Source: CAJBNH01 sp964447285 | Lineage (GTDB): Bacteria; Myxococcota_A; UBA9042 | NCBI GenBank assembly: GCA_964447285.1 | Contig: CAYURO010000007.1 | Location: forward strand, 62,001 to 126,000 | Reading direction: 5' to 3' | DNA length: 64,000 bases | Notes under the pieces: model-generated | Seen by the model: the letters and a program-made list of their open reading frames with translations, nothing else | The model's database searches: none | Told to the model about the DNA's origin: nothing | Shown here: one piece after another, positions 36,901-45,070 of the stretch | How positions within the stretch are numbered: the stretch's first letter is position 1 | How the letters are laid out: every line of letters begins with the position of its first letter | Translations under genes and position numbers: made by a program

Positions 36901-37233
36901 AGTCGCACGCCCGGACGGACGTCCATCCCCCTGACCACCGGACTCGAGGTTGTATTGCAGGGCCAGGGCCGCCGCCATCGCGTGTCCGCAGGCGTCGTCG
37001 CCGTCGTCGCAGGTGCACTCCCACGCGTCCAGCACCGCGCCCTCAACACCTTGGTCCAGCGTCAGCGTCACCGTTACCGCGGAGTCGCGGTCGGGCCCCA
37101 CCAGCACCTGATACTGCTCTTCCGGCGCCAGACGCACGATGCGCTGCACCTGGCCGCGGCGAAAAGCGTCCGCTCCGGACAACCGGGCGCGGTTGCCGAT
37201 GCTGCTCTCGAGCAGGCTGAGGTTCAGGCGCAC
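33907..37233 (-). CDS. SNF2-family DEAD/DEAH helicase with N-terminal SWIM zinc finger
   Basis: 1108 residues. Near residue 73 a SWIM motif (CTCDDGDDACGH) suggests DNA or protein binding. A long, less conserved middle leads to the SNF2 core: DDMGLGKTIQTLALL (Walker A region), DEAQAIKN (motif II), LTGTPLENN (motif III) and the C-terminal lobe with VLVFSQWTTM and VHRIGQTKPV (motif VI). Bacterial SWIM-SNF2 proteins are thought to help RNA polymerase recycling or transcription-coupled functions; the exact role is not established. The start is GTG at 37233, overlapping the truD stop by 10 bases, so translation is coupled to truD. Confidence 0.92.
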   Translation of the reverse strand: MRLNLSLLESSIGNRARLSGADAFRRGQVQRIVRLAPEEQYQVLVGPDRDSAVTVTLTLDQGVEGAVLDAWECTCDDGDDACGHAMAAALALQYNLESGGQGDGRPSGRATWRSVLGTSQRVTVESTAIQKASWICYDLTLHSGPETTVSVLRRRRSLSDRGKRTAGTVCGWTPTAVGHFGYRTGDSVPNNRDDLVPVLCLVNRHDLRVRTIQPGFIDVFLRLFVDAEPFILRVDGEDSSVDGAQRPVTVLIQDTPGGGIELRAQVQSHVPGRGSDEYVLLPGPVPWLYLRGEKCMVRPDCSVPVVLNLLRNGSVQISASDIPEFCREMLPQLRSDVTLNERTTALPQARIAVALPIVKLDEVDEQLTVSLTFAYRADDGEGTAQRREPAREGHAPREILEFPAGSGPKVFARGHHGVTPTLWQRDHAFEQRWATRVSRAVGAVLPASLPADEALDFLVDHLPAFERDGAEIYGQEILTKLRPSRHTVVPQVKIRSGIDWFGVKVELRAGDHSLSLRDVIQAWRTGARYVRLADGEMARLPIAWLRRHAAALIDIEDLATVDPETGELLVDSSLAPVLLDLADEHGAGDQGWHAFVDRLHAFEGIEPQALPEGFQGELRPYQQRGYEWLSALRDLGLHGCLADDMGLGKTIQTLALLQMEVEAGRATTPTLVVAPTSVVQNWADEAAKFTPGLRVIVLRGSSREERLEKIRKLADCDLIITSYALLRLDQELLAPYHFHYAILDEAQAIKNASSQTAQAARGLRARHRLTLTGTPLENNLMELWSQYTFLMPGFFGTRARFLRRYGVEKAGELQPELLDQLRQRLRPFLLRRLKSDVLTELPPVTEVTLRCVMSPAQRQLYEKVRNTYRAQVMRLVDESGIERNALTVLEALLRLRQTCCHPDLLPFDDARAVVESAKTDLFLQTIEELLAEGRRVLVFSQWTTMLKLLRKSLNDMGVETAYLDGSTRDRSAVIAYAQADDGPPVFLVSLKAGGVGLNLTAADVVVHYDPWWNPAVEQQASDRVHRIGQTKPVLVIRMAVEDSVEEHILVLQNRKKALAQQAIESEADGIKHLTRADLEAIFGQGIGPSLRHKAPVGVVPSIELDELS

Positions 37234-38396
37234 GGGTCCACCGTTTCGCCGCCTTCCGGGCCGACGTCCTCGTCCGCCTCGACGGGGGTGTCCCCGGCGA
37301 TCGGTCCCATCAGCTCGTGCAACAGCACGGTGGCGAAAGATCCTGCCGGCAGCGTGAACGCCACCATCAACCCTGCGTCATCGCTGTGGACTTGGGGGTC
37401 CCCCAAGCGGCACAGCATCGCTCGTCGCGTGCCGGGGGCCAGGTTGCCAATCGCCGCGAAGTCCGCTTCGGTCAGGCCGAATGCCGCAAGAACCTCAAGC
37501 TCGATCCTTGCCGCCTCGCCGTCCGGCCGCATCATCTTCGGGCCCCACATGGGTGCCGTCACATCGATGGCTGCGGTCTCCAGACGCCGCTGTTCGCGCA
37601 CCAGGTCGTCCGTCACGAACATGCCGCCGGTGTCCGTCTTCTGGCACAGGTCACCTTCGATCACCATTTCCAGCAGGCCCAGCTCCATGCGTCGGGTCAC
37701 GGTGCGATTGAAGACCTCGCTTTGCACCGCCGACGCCGCCAGTCGCCGCAGAGGACGGTCAGACAGGTTCAGCGAGTGGACGGTCTCGTCCGGCATCCGC
37801 ACCCGCACCAGACGCGAGTACCCCCGCAGCAACGCCCAGCCCGCAGCCAGCGTCGACCCCCCGTGACCCATGCGTTGAGCCCCGTAAAAGTTCGGCATTC
37901 CCAAAGCAGCCAGCCGCTGCAGCTTGGCAGCGATCAACGCCTCAGCGTCCGCACTCACACCGCGTACCCGCAAGCGAAAGCGATTTCCCGTCAGATGGCC
38001 CGTGCGCAGCTTGTTGCGGTGAGGACGGGCATCCAGCACGCGGATCCGACCGTCCTCAATGCGCGAAACCTTGGATTCTGCAGACTTGGGTACGCTGATC
38101 CACTGCCGGGTGACGGCGCGCCGGTCCTTGAGGCCGGCCATGCCGATGTCCATGCCCGAGATGTCGAGGGAACGCGCGATGTGCCGCCGAAGCGTCTCGC
38201 CCGCGACATCGATCTTCTCGATCCACAGATACAGGTGGTCGCCGACCCCTGAGGGCTCGTAGAGCGGGATCTCTTCGACCTCAAAGTCTTCAGGGAGTAC
38301 GCGGAGTTGCCCGCCACACCCCGCCAAACCGGCCGTGAGCCGAGGCAGCGGATGAAGGGGTTCAAGGGGGCAATCGTGAGGGGCGCCGTCCAACAT
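37224..38396 (-). CDS. truD: tRNA pseudouridine(13) synthase TruD
   Basis: 390 residues. It converts U13 of tRNA-Glu to pseudouridine. Visible are the N-terminal EDFEVEEIP strand and MAGLKDRRAVTRQW, whose Asp is the catalytic residue of the TruD family. NFYGAQRMG and GNRFRLRVRG also match. The C-terminus carries an acidic extension (EADEDVGPEGGETVDP) not typical of the family. It is the first gene of the truD-SNF2 unit and divergent from the DUF1579 gene. Confidence 0.95.
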   Translation of the reverse strand: MLDGAPHDCPLEPLHPLPRLTAGLAGCGGQLRVLPEDFEVEEIPLYEPSGVGDHLYLWIEKIDVAGETLRRHIARSLDISGMDIGMAGLKDRRAVTRQWISVPKSAESKVSRIEDGRIRVLDARPHRNKLRTGHLTGNRFRLRVRGVSADAEALIAAKLQRLAALGMPNFYGAQRMGHGGSTLAAGWALLRGYSRLVRVRMPDETVHSLNLSDRPLRRLAASAVQSEVFNRTVTRRMELGLLEMVIEGDLCQKTDTGGMFVTDDLVREQRRLETAAIDVTAPMWGPKMMRPDGEAARIELEVLAAFGLTEADFAAIGNLAPGTRRAMLCRLGDPQVHSDDAGLMVAFTLPAGSFATVLLHELMGPIAGDTPVEADEDVGPEGGETVDPCA

Positions 38397-38507
38397 GGGC
38401 GATTACCATGCCCCTTCGGACGCTAGGGTGCAAGGGTGCGGGGCGCTTGCATCCATCCTTGGCCCGATCTATGGACCCTGCTGGGTCTTCCCCCGCCGGA
38501 GCTGCCG

Positions 38508-38969
38508 ATGCCCATCGCCCCCGAACAACAACGACTGATCGAGGCCATGGTGGGTACGTGGCTGGCCGACGAGAGGCTGTTGCCGTCGCCGCTGGACCCT
38601 GCTGGCGGTGTGGCGACAGGTCGGACGCAAGCGCGTGCGGCTTTGGACGGCCAAGTCGTCACGGCAGACTATGCGGAAGAGCGCGATGACCAGATCGTCT
38701 TCCGCGGCCACGGTGTCTACGGTTGGGATGCCGCCCTGCGCGCCTATCGCATGTACTGGTTCGACTCGCTGCAGCCCTTTCCTCCCGCGGGTCATGCGGT
38801 TGGGCACTGGTCGGGCGACACGTTGACGTTCAAGCTGTCGACGGGATCCGCGGAGCACCGCTACATCTACGAGTTCCATGAACCGGGCTACTACGAGTTC
38901 CGAATCGAGATCCAGCGAAGCGGCGGCAAGGTCGAGACGTACATGCATGGCGCCTACGCGCGGCAATAG
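38508..38969 (+). CDS. DUF1579 family protein
   Basis: 153 residues from ATG 38508 (GGAG upstream; a longer form from 38436 is possible). The sequence has the DUF1579 shape: a short N-terminal helix ending in MVGTW, then a beta-barrel-like series (VFRGHGVYGWDAALRAYRMY, YIYEFHEPGYYEFRIEI). No signal peptide. The family is of unknown function, possibly lipocalin-like ligand binding. Small single gene between truD and the Smr gene. Confidence 0.7.
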   Translation: MPIAPEQQRLIEAMVGTWLADERLLPSPLDPAGGVATGRTQARAALDGQVVTADYAEERDDQIVFRGHGVYGWDAALRAYRMYWFDSLQPFPPAGHAVGHWSGDTLTFKLSTGSAEHRYIYEFHEPGYYEFRIEIQRSGGKVETYMHGAYARQ

Positions 38970-39007
38970 TAGATACGTGTCTAGTAGATGAAGGACAGGA
39001 GAGTCGG

Positions 39008-39727
39008 ATGGCCCGCAAAAAGCCGAGTCGGACGGAGAAAGATGCCTCCGGGCCCGTGATCACGCGATCGGGATACCGGGAGGATCCAGCTCCCGTGCGG
39101 CCGTTCGCCGACGCGCTGGCAGGACTTCGCAAGCAGGTGGCCAAGGCCAAGCCCGCCGCGCCTCCTCCTCCTCCTCCACCTGTGCAAGCGCCACCACCAC
39201 GAATCCTCAGCGACGATGAGCTGTTGGCGATGGCCCTTGCGGGGGTGAAGCCGCTGGTGGGCCGCTCGCCGGACCGCGTGGCTCCGCCCGCCCCGCAGCT
39301 TCCGATCGCGGTACCCTCGCCGCCCGTCGCCGTGCCTGTCGCGGGTTCGGTGGCGCCCAAATTCGCGGCCGAAGAAGACCAGGACCCCGACTGGTGGGCC
39401 GGCGACGTGGACCCCGCGCTGCTGTGGTCGTTGGATGTCGGAGGCTCTCGCTTCGAGCGCACCGTCGACCTGCAGCGGCTCGAGCGCGCCAAGGTTGCCT
39501 CTGCGCTGGAGGGGGCTCTGGCTTCTGCCGCCCGCCAGCGCTTGGGCTGTGTGCGCATCGTGCACGGTGGCCGCGTGGATGCAAGCGAGCGGCCCCAACG
39601 CTTGGGTCAAGCAATTCGTGAGGCATTACGAGGCAGTCTGCGCAAGTTCGTGCACGGATACATGCGCGCCCAGCCCGAGGACGGTGGCGGCGCGGCGTTG
39701 TATGTGTGGGTGCGCCAAAGCCTGTAG
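39008..39727 (+). CDS. Smr-domain protein
   Basis: 239 residues. An N-terminal Pro-rich, probably disordered region (residues 45-125, including a run of prolines) leads into a C-terminal Smr domain. There VDLQRLERAKVASAL, CVRIVHGGR and LYVWVRQSL match the MutS2-C-terminal-type nuclease/nicking or RNA-binding module. Stand-alone Smr proteins act as endonucleases or ribosome-rescue factors. The usual HGKG/HGxG loop reads HGGR. GGAGAGTCGG precedes the ATG. Confidence 0.8.
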   Translation: MARKKPSRTEKDASGPVITRSGYREDPAPVRPFADALAGLRKQVAKAKPAAPPPPPPPVQAPPPRILSDDELLAMALAGVKPLVGRSPDRVAPPAPQLPIAVPSPPVAVPVAGSVAPKFAAEEDQDPDWWAGDVDPALLWSLDVGGSRFERTVDLQRLERAKVASALEGALASAARQRLGCVRIVHGGRVDASERPQRLGQAIREALRGSLRKFVHGYMRAQPEDGGGAALYVWVRQSL

Positions 39728-39764
39728 TCCCCCCGCGTCCCGTTCGTTCGTTGTGGAGCATCCA

Positions 39765-41072
39765 TTGAAGAATCAGACGCTTACCAACCGTCATCGCCCA
39801 CTTTGCCGGGTCGCGGTGCTGTTGTTGACGCTTGCCGCGATCGGGTGCGGCTCGGGGGCCTTGTCCGGTGGCTATGCTCCAAAGAACGGCAAGTGGCAGG
39901 GGGCCGAGCTAAGCTTCTCCTTGCAGGACGGGGTGTTGGATAATCTGGTCTTGGCTGAGCAGGCCTGCTCTGGCGAGGGCGCGTGCGGCGGCTTGATCGG
40001 CGGACCAATCGAGGGCTCTTTCGCGGCGCCGTCGGTCTTCACCCTCGTATCGGGCGGCGCCACGATCAAGGGCACGTTCACGAGCTGGGTGCAGGCGTCA
40101 GGCACGCTGGCGGTCGATGCCGGGTGCTGTTCCGTCGTGGGCTTGTGGACGGCCGATTGGGTGCCCGGGTCCGACACGCCCGACCAGCCTGGGTCGCTGA
40201 ACTGGGGCGGCGCTTCGACAGGGACGGTCCACCCGGGTCCGGCGCTGCAGCGCACGCCGCCGGTTTCTCCTGACGGCGCGTCGCAAGTCCAGGTGCAGGC
40301 TTCGGATTGGCTGGATGCACTGCGGGCCCAGGTTGGCGTCGGCCCGGTTCCCGGTCATGCGGCGTTGCACCAGGCGGCGCAGGCGCACGCAGACTTCTAC
40401 ACGCTACACGCGAAGCAATATCAGACGTCGGGCTTGAGTCCGCACAACGAAAACGCCTCGTTCGGCGCGGGGTTCACGGGGGTCACCATCGGTCAGCGGC
40501 TTGCAGCAGCAGGGTATGCGAACGGCGCCGCGTCAGAAGTGATGGCCTTCACTGGCTCGGTTCCGGGCGCGATGCAGGGCTGGCTGGACACCGTCTATCA
40601 CCGCTTGCCCATGCTCGACCCAACCTCGTTCGAGATGGGTTTCGGCCTTGCCAGTTCCGGTGACGCGCAGGCGGAGGTCATGGATGTCGCGTCGGTCCAA
40701 GGCTCGTCAGTGGACCCGATCGTGGTGTACCCATGGCCCGGCCAGACCGGGGTGCCGGCGGGGTGGAGTGGCAAGGAGGGACCGCAACCCCCTGCCCCGC
40801 CTGGCGGTTATCCATGCGGCCCGGTCATCACCGCGCGCTTTCCGTCCAAGGCGACGGTGAAGCTGCACAGCCTGAAGGACGCCCAAGGCACCATGGTGCC
40901 ACACGTGTGGCTCGACGCGGCCAACGACCCGAATCTGCAGATGTTCGACCCGACGACGGTGGTGCTGTACGCCCACACTCCCGTGGCCGACGGCGACTAT
41001 GTCGTGCGGCTGGAAGCTCAGGTGGCCGGGCAAGATCAGGTACTTGAGTGGCGTTTTCGCGTCGGACCCTGA
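39765..41072 (+). CDS. CAP/SCP-domain lipoprotein
   Basis: 435 residues from TTG 39765, which has GGAG 6 bases upstream; no ATG gives the signal peptide. The lipobox AAIGC has Cys28. A beta-rich N-terminal domain (about residues 40-165) precedes a CAP (SCP/PR-1/Ag5) domain at about 175-315, with LHQAAQAHADFY, a HNENAS segment, SEVMAF and YHRLPMLDP. These carry the His/Glu residues that line the CAP pocket. A C-terminal beta-sandwich domain (about 320-435) follows. CAP proteins bind lipids or metals and are often secreted; the exact role is unknown. Confidence 0.8.
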   Translation: MKNQTLTNRHRPLCRVAVLLLTLAAIGCGSGALSGGYAPKNGKWQGAELSFSLQDGVLDNLVLAEQACSGEGACGGLIGGPIEGSFAAPSVFTLVSGGATIKGTFTSWVQASGTLAVDAGCCSVVGLWTADWVPGSDTPDQPGSLNWGGASTGTVHPGPALQRTPPVSPDGASQVQVQASDWLDALRAQVGVGPVPGHAALHQAAQAHADFYTLHAKQYQTSGLSPHNENASFGAGFTGVTIGQRLAAAGYANGAASEVMAFTGSVPGAMQGWLDTVYHRLPMLDPTSFEMGFGLASSGDAQAEVMDVASVQGSSVDPIVVYPWPGQTGVPAGWSGKEGPQPPAPPGGYPCGPVITARFPSKATVKLHSLKDAQGTMVPHVWLDAANDPNLQMFDPTTVVLYAHTPVADGDYVVRLEAQVAGQDQVLEWRFRVGP

Positions 41073-41078
41073 CCCGGG

Positions 41079-42239
41079 TCACGTCGTTCGCTTGTCCAGC
41101 AAAGCGCGCACCATCCGCACCAGCGCATCCGGGCGAAACGGTTTCTGCAGCAGGGGAACCGAACCGCGTGACACTTCGTCGCGCAGCGCTTGGTTGTCGG
41201 CCTGCCCCGTCATCAGAATCACCGGCAGCTGCGGGTGGCCATGCTGCAGCGCCAGGATCAGCTCGTGACCGCCCATCACGGGCATTCCCAGGTCGGTGAC
41301 CACCAACTGCACGAGAGCGGCGTTCTGCAGCACGTTCAGCGCTTCGCCGCCGTTGCGAGCCTCCAGCACCACGTAACCGCGGGCCCGCAGCGACCGCACC
41401 ACGACCTGCCGCACCGCGTCCTCGTCCTCGACCACCAGTAACGTCTCGTTGCCGGCCGGCCGTGAACCCGTCACCGGTTCTCGGGCGTCAGCCATGACAT
41501 CACGCGCCGCGGGCAGGTAGAGCGTCAACGTCGTGCCCACGTCCCGACGACTGTCGACGGCCAAAAAGCCTCCGCAATGATGAATGATACCCAACACACC
41601 GCCCAATCCGACCGGCATCCCGTCTTCATCGTGGGACTGGGACGCCGGTTCAAACAGGCGCGCCCGCTGCTGCCGCGAGAGTGCGGGGCCGTTGTCGGAT
41701 ACTGCAACGGAGGCAAACGCGCCGGCATGAAACGCCGCGCCCGCCACCGCACTGGAGGGCAGCGTCCGCAGCACCACCGCATCGGCGGTCACGTCCAGCC
41801 GTCCTGGCCCCGTGCACGCGTCACGCGCGCGCAGCAGAACGGCGGTCAGCACCTGCTCCACCTGCCCGCGGTCGACCCGCACCATCAAGGGCAACTGGTC
41901 CATCCGCACGTTCAATTCCAGCTTGCGGTGCAGCAGCGGTCGAATGCGGCTCTCGACGTCCTGAACGGTCGTTCGCAGGTCCACAAGCTCAGGGTGCAGT
42001 TCTCGGTCTTGGGCCAGCGCCAGCAGCTGGGCCGTCAAGGACCCGGCGCGTTGCGTCAGCGTTGCGATGGCCAGCAGGTCGTCGCGGCGCGGATCGCCGT
42101 CGGGGGTGGCCTCGAGCAGCAGGTGCACGTAACCGAAGATGCCCATCGCGATGTTGTTGAAGTCGTGAGCAATTCCACCGGCAAGGCGGGAGATGGTCTC
42201 GCGGTCCGGGGATTCTGCGGGGATCGGTGCCGTGGACAT
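41079..42239 (-). CDS. Hybrid histidine kinase/response regulator with degenerate ATPase domain
   Basis: 386 residues from ATG 42239. There is no transmembrane segment. A HisKA-type dimerisation helix has the phospho-acceptor His in GGIAHDFNN. The ATPase domain looks damaged: the N-box reads LLRARDACT (the Asn of the usual LxNARDA is Arg), and the G1 box reads SDNGPAL (second Gly missing). An F-box-like LFEPASQ and GLGGVLGI remain. A complete C-terminal receiver domain has VVEDED, the phospho-acceptor Asp in VVTDLGMPVMGG, a Thr (LMTGQ) and KPF. It may be a pseudokinase that receives phosphate from another kinase. Minus strand, convergent with the CAP gene. Confidence 0.85.
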   Translation of the reverse strand: MSTAPIPAESPDRETISRLAGGIAHDFNNIAMGIFGYVHLLLEATPDGDPRRDDLLAIATLTQRAGSLTAQLLALAQDRELHPELVDLRTTVQDVESRIRPLLHRKLELNVRMDQLPLMVRVDRGQVEQVLTAVLLRARDACTGPGRLDVTADAVVLRTLPSSAVAGAAFHAGAFASVAVSDNGPALSRQQRARLFEPASQSHDEDGMPVGLGGVLGIIHHCGGFLAVDSRRDVGTTLTLYLPAARDVMADAREPVTGSRPAGNETLLVVEDEDAVRQVVVRSLRARGYVVLEARNGGEALNVLQNAALVQLVVTDLGMPVMGGHELILALQHGHPQLPVILMTGQADNQALRDEVSRGSVPLLQKPFRPDALVRMVRALLDKRTT

Positions 42240-42349
42240 GGGGGCAACTCCCCACCGACGGATCCGGTGTGATGGCTGACTCAGGGTAGCGGGTTTCGGA
42301 CCGGGCGGCGACAAGAGATTTCACGCCTTGCATCGGTCAGTTGTCGCGG

Positions 42350-43942
42350 CTAGCGGACGGGCGGGTGGGCGATGAATGCAGCACTAATCGCCCCCGTGCT
42401 CCAGGAAGTGGCCTTGCCGTCCTCAAACCACGTGCTCATCAGGCGAACGATTCCGTCGGGCATGTAGTACGTTGCCCACGTGGTCTGGTCGACGGGCATG
42501 CACTGCCCCTTCCATGGCTTCCACGTGGTGGGGTCGCACGCCGCGCCGTCGAACACGACGGTCGGGTCCACCACGGCCAGCAGAACCTGGATCATCGCCC
42601 CCAACGCCTTGCCCGTCGGCAACTTGTTCAGCGTCGCGGCGATCGGCGTCACGTCGTCCGGCAGCGGTACCGGGATGCGAGGCTCCAAGACCACCGCGTG
42701 CACCCAACCGCCCTGCGCAGGCGGCGTCCAGGTCACCTGGCCCTGCATCAGATCTGCCGTCACCGTTTCCTCAAACAGTACCTGAGGGTCCGGCCAGGTC
42801 TGATCCGGGTTGCGGCCCAGCGGTGCGCCGTACAATCGCAGCAGACCGCCTTTGGCGCGTCCCACGGTGATGTGCACTTTGTACGGGCCAGCTCCGGTCA
42901 GGTCCGAGCCCATCGCGTACCGCTTCCCGTCCGCCGTCTCGGCCTCCAGCTCGATCTGCGCACCAAATGGCGACATGGACACGAACGTGCGGCGGGCCTT
43001 GATCCCATCCAAGATCGCTTGAGGTCCCAAGGCCTTGCCAACCACGCCGGCCGACAACGCCTCCTCAGATGGATGCACGTAGGTCGTCGGCAGCCCGGCG
43101 GGAACCAGCATGTGTCGGTCGCCGCCCCCCACAGGAGCCACGTGAATCCCCGCCGACAGGTGGTGCTGCCAGAACCGCAGCGCCTGGGCGTTCGCGCCCT
43201 CGTCCTGGGCCTCCGCAACTGCCTCACGAATATACGGATTTTCGGTTCCGTGGCTGGTGATCGTCCCTTGCAGCGTCTCGGGAGAGGTGGGGCCGAAGAA
43301 CGCCGACCACGGGCCGTTCCACACCTCAATGCCGTCAAAGCCTTGCAGGTCCCAGGCCCAGCCGCCGTCCTGCGTCGGATGGTTCAGCGAGAACAACGCG
43401 CCCTGCTGGTGTGCCGCGACGATGCCGGCCGCGTAGCCGTCGTTGCCGGTCTTGCCGGGGGCGGGGTCGTGGGGAATGTGCTGCTTCAGCCCCCAGACAC
43501 CGGCGTGACCGGGACCGCCGAACTCCTCGCCCGGCAACAGGATCAGATGGTCGTGGTGGAAGGCGGGGTCAGACAGCGCGGCGTCGGTGCGGTGGTCGGT
43601 GATCGCAATGAAGTCGAGGCCGTTTCCGGCAAGCTGCGGGTTTTCCTTCACAAACAGTGGGTCGCGATAGGCGTCTGCGATGGCCAGCGCAGTCGCCACA
43701 TCGTCGCCCCCCTGTTCCTGGGCGTCACCGCTGTGCGTGGTGTGGTAGTGCAAGTCGCCGCGATACCAGCCCTTTTCCGCGACGGCGAAGTTGGGGTCCG
43801 CGGCGACCGCCACCAGGCGCGGACTCGCCACCGTGTCGTCCGCCGAGTCGGTCGTCGCGCTGTCGTTGGCCGCCTCATCCTGGCCGCCGCAAGCCGCAAG
43901 CCAGACCGCCATCCCCCAAACCAGAAGCTGACTTCGCACCAT
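42350..43942 (-). CDS. PHP-domain metal-dependent hydrolase, lipoprotein (CehA/McbA-like)
   Basis: 530 residues. The signal peptide ends in WLAAC (Cys18); ATG 43942 follows AAGGGGGAAC. The PHP domain shows the metal-binding series DLHYHTTHSGD, AITDHRTD, a Glu in LLPGEEF, GPGHAGVWG and LNHP, and later GGGDRH. These fit a tri-metal phosphoesterase/esterase centre as in CehA-type proteins. A C-terminal beta domain of about 150 residues follows. The natural substrate is unknown; carbaryl-type esters are only the substrates of characterised relatives. Outward-facing in the envelope. Confidence 0.85.
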   Translation of the reverse strand: MVRSQLLVWGMAVWLAACGGQDEAANDSATTDSADDTVASPRLVAVAADPNFAVAEKGWYRGDLHYHTTHSGDAQEQGGDDVATALAIADAYRDPLFVKENPQLAGNGLDFIAITDHRTDAALSDPAFHHDHLILLPGEEFGGPGHAGVWGLKQHIPHDPAPGKTGNDGYAAGIVAAHQQGALFSLNHPTQDGGWAWDLQGFDGIEVWNGPWSAFFGPTSPETLQGTITSHGTENPYIREAVAEAQDEGANAQALRFWQHHLSAGIHVAPVGGGDRHMLVPAGLPTTYVHPSEEALSAGVVGKALGPQAILDGIKARRTFVSMSPFGAQIELEAETADGKRYAMGSDLTGAGPYKVHITVGRAKGGLLRLYGAPLGRNPDQTWPDPQVLFEETVTADLMQGQVTWTPPAQGGWVHAVVLEPRIPVPLPDDVTPIAATLNKLPTGKALGAMIQVLLAVVDPTVVFDGAACDPTTWKPWKGQCMPVDQTTWATYYMPDGIVRLMSTWFEDGKATSWSTGAISAAFIAHPPVR

Positions 43943-44056
43943 GTTCCCCCCTTGCGAGCAGCGGAACTTGGGGGAAAGCACGGGCGAATGCAAGGTCAAC
44001 GTGGGGCTGTGCCGTTGCGTGACGCTGTGGCACTGTAGCCGTTGTGGAGGTGTCTG

Positions 44057-45061
44057 ATGCGCCTGGTCTGTCCCGCCTGCCGCGGCTTTCGAGAGGGCGT
44101 GTTCTCCAGTGTCGAGCTCGACGCCGATTTCGCTTGCCCGCGGTGCGAGACGGCGTGGCCCGCGCTTGCGGTCGGCCATGTGCGCGTGCCGATCGTTTGG
44201 GGCGACCCTGAGTTGGGTCATCGCACGGCGCACGTCACCCGTGACCTGCTGGCAAACCTGCACGACATCGACGGGTGGCTGGCCAGGTCCAACGACCTTC
44301 AGCACGCGGAACTGGCCGCCGCCCTCGCCACCTATGCCCCCGCCCACTGGGGGCCCCATGCCGTTCCCGCCCTGCCCGTGACCGACCTCGCATGGCTGCG
44401 GGACTGGGCGCCGGTGTCGGAAGACCTGCCGGAAGGTCCCGTGCTGGTGCTGGGGTGTGGCCCCGGAGGCGAGCTACCGTACCTGGACCTGCCCGACCGT
44501 GAGGTGGTGGCGCTGGACGCGAATTTGGCTCTGGTGGGATTTGCTGCCGCACTGGCCACTGGGAAGGCGGTCCGCCTGCCGTGGCGCCGCCTGCCGTCGC
44601 GTATCGAGTCGCGCCCGCTCGACCTGCCGCCGCAGATCCGTCATGTCCTGGCCCGCACGCGATTTGTCTGCGGTGACGCGTTGGACCCGCCCTTCGCGCC
44701 AGAGTCTTTCGCGGCGGTCGTCGCCCTGAACCTGCTCGATTCCGTTCAGGATCCCGCCCTGCTGTTGGGCCAGTGTGAGGCGCTACTCGCCCCGGGAGGC
44801 GTGCTGCTGGTGGCCTCGCCCTACCACTGGCAGGACGCCATCACGCCGCCGCAACACCAGCTGGATCGCGTGTTGCCATCGGATGTTCCGCAGCGTCAGG
44901 CGATCGAGCAGCTGGTGGCAGGTCAGGGAGGACTGCTGCCTGAGATGCGGCTGGAGCGCTCGGCCGACGGCATCGTGTGGGAAGTCGCTGTGCACGCCCG
45001 ATTCTCGGCGCGCTACCTGCTGCATGTGATGAAGTTGCGCAAGGCAGCGGCCACCCTCTAG
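44057..45061 (+). CDS. SAM-dependent class I methyltransferase with N-terminal zinc ribbon
   Basis: 334 residues from ATG 44057 with GGAGGTGTCTG upstream. Residues 1-40 contain CPAC and CPRC, a probable zinc ribbon as in Trm112/RlmA-like N-termini. The Rossmann methyltransferase domain spans about 125-290, with VLVLGCGPGGE (SAM-binding motif I), VVALDAN (motif II), DPPFAPESFAAVVALNLLDSV (motif IV region) and LLAPGGVLLVASP. The substrate is not evident. Divergent from the PHP gene. Confidence 0.85.
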   Translation: MRLVCPACRGFREGVFSSVELDADFACPRCETAWPALAVGHVRVPIVWGDPELGHRTAHVTRDLLANLHDIDGWLARSNDLQHAELAAALATYAPAHWGPHAVPALPVTDLAWLRDWAPVSEDLPEGPVLVLGCGPGGELPYLDLPDREVVALDANLALVGFAAALATGKAVRLPWRRLPSRIESRPLDLPPQIRHVLARTRFVCGDALDPPFAPESFAAVVALNLLDSVQDPALLLGQCEALLAPGGVLLVASPYHWQDAITPPQHQLDRVLPSDVPQRQAIEQLVAGQGGLLPEMRLERSADGIVWEVAVHARFSARYLLHVMKLRKAAATL

Positions 45062-45070
45062 CGGGCTCGC

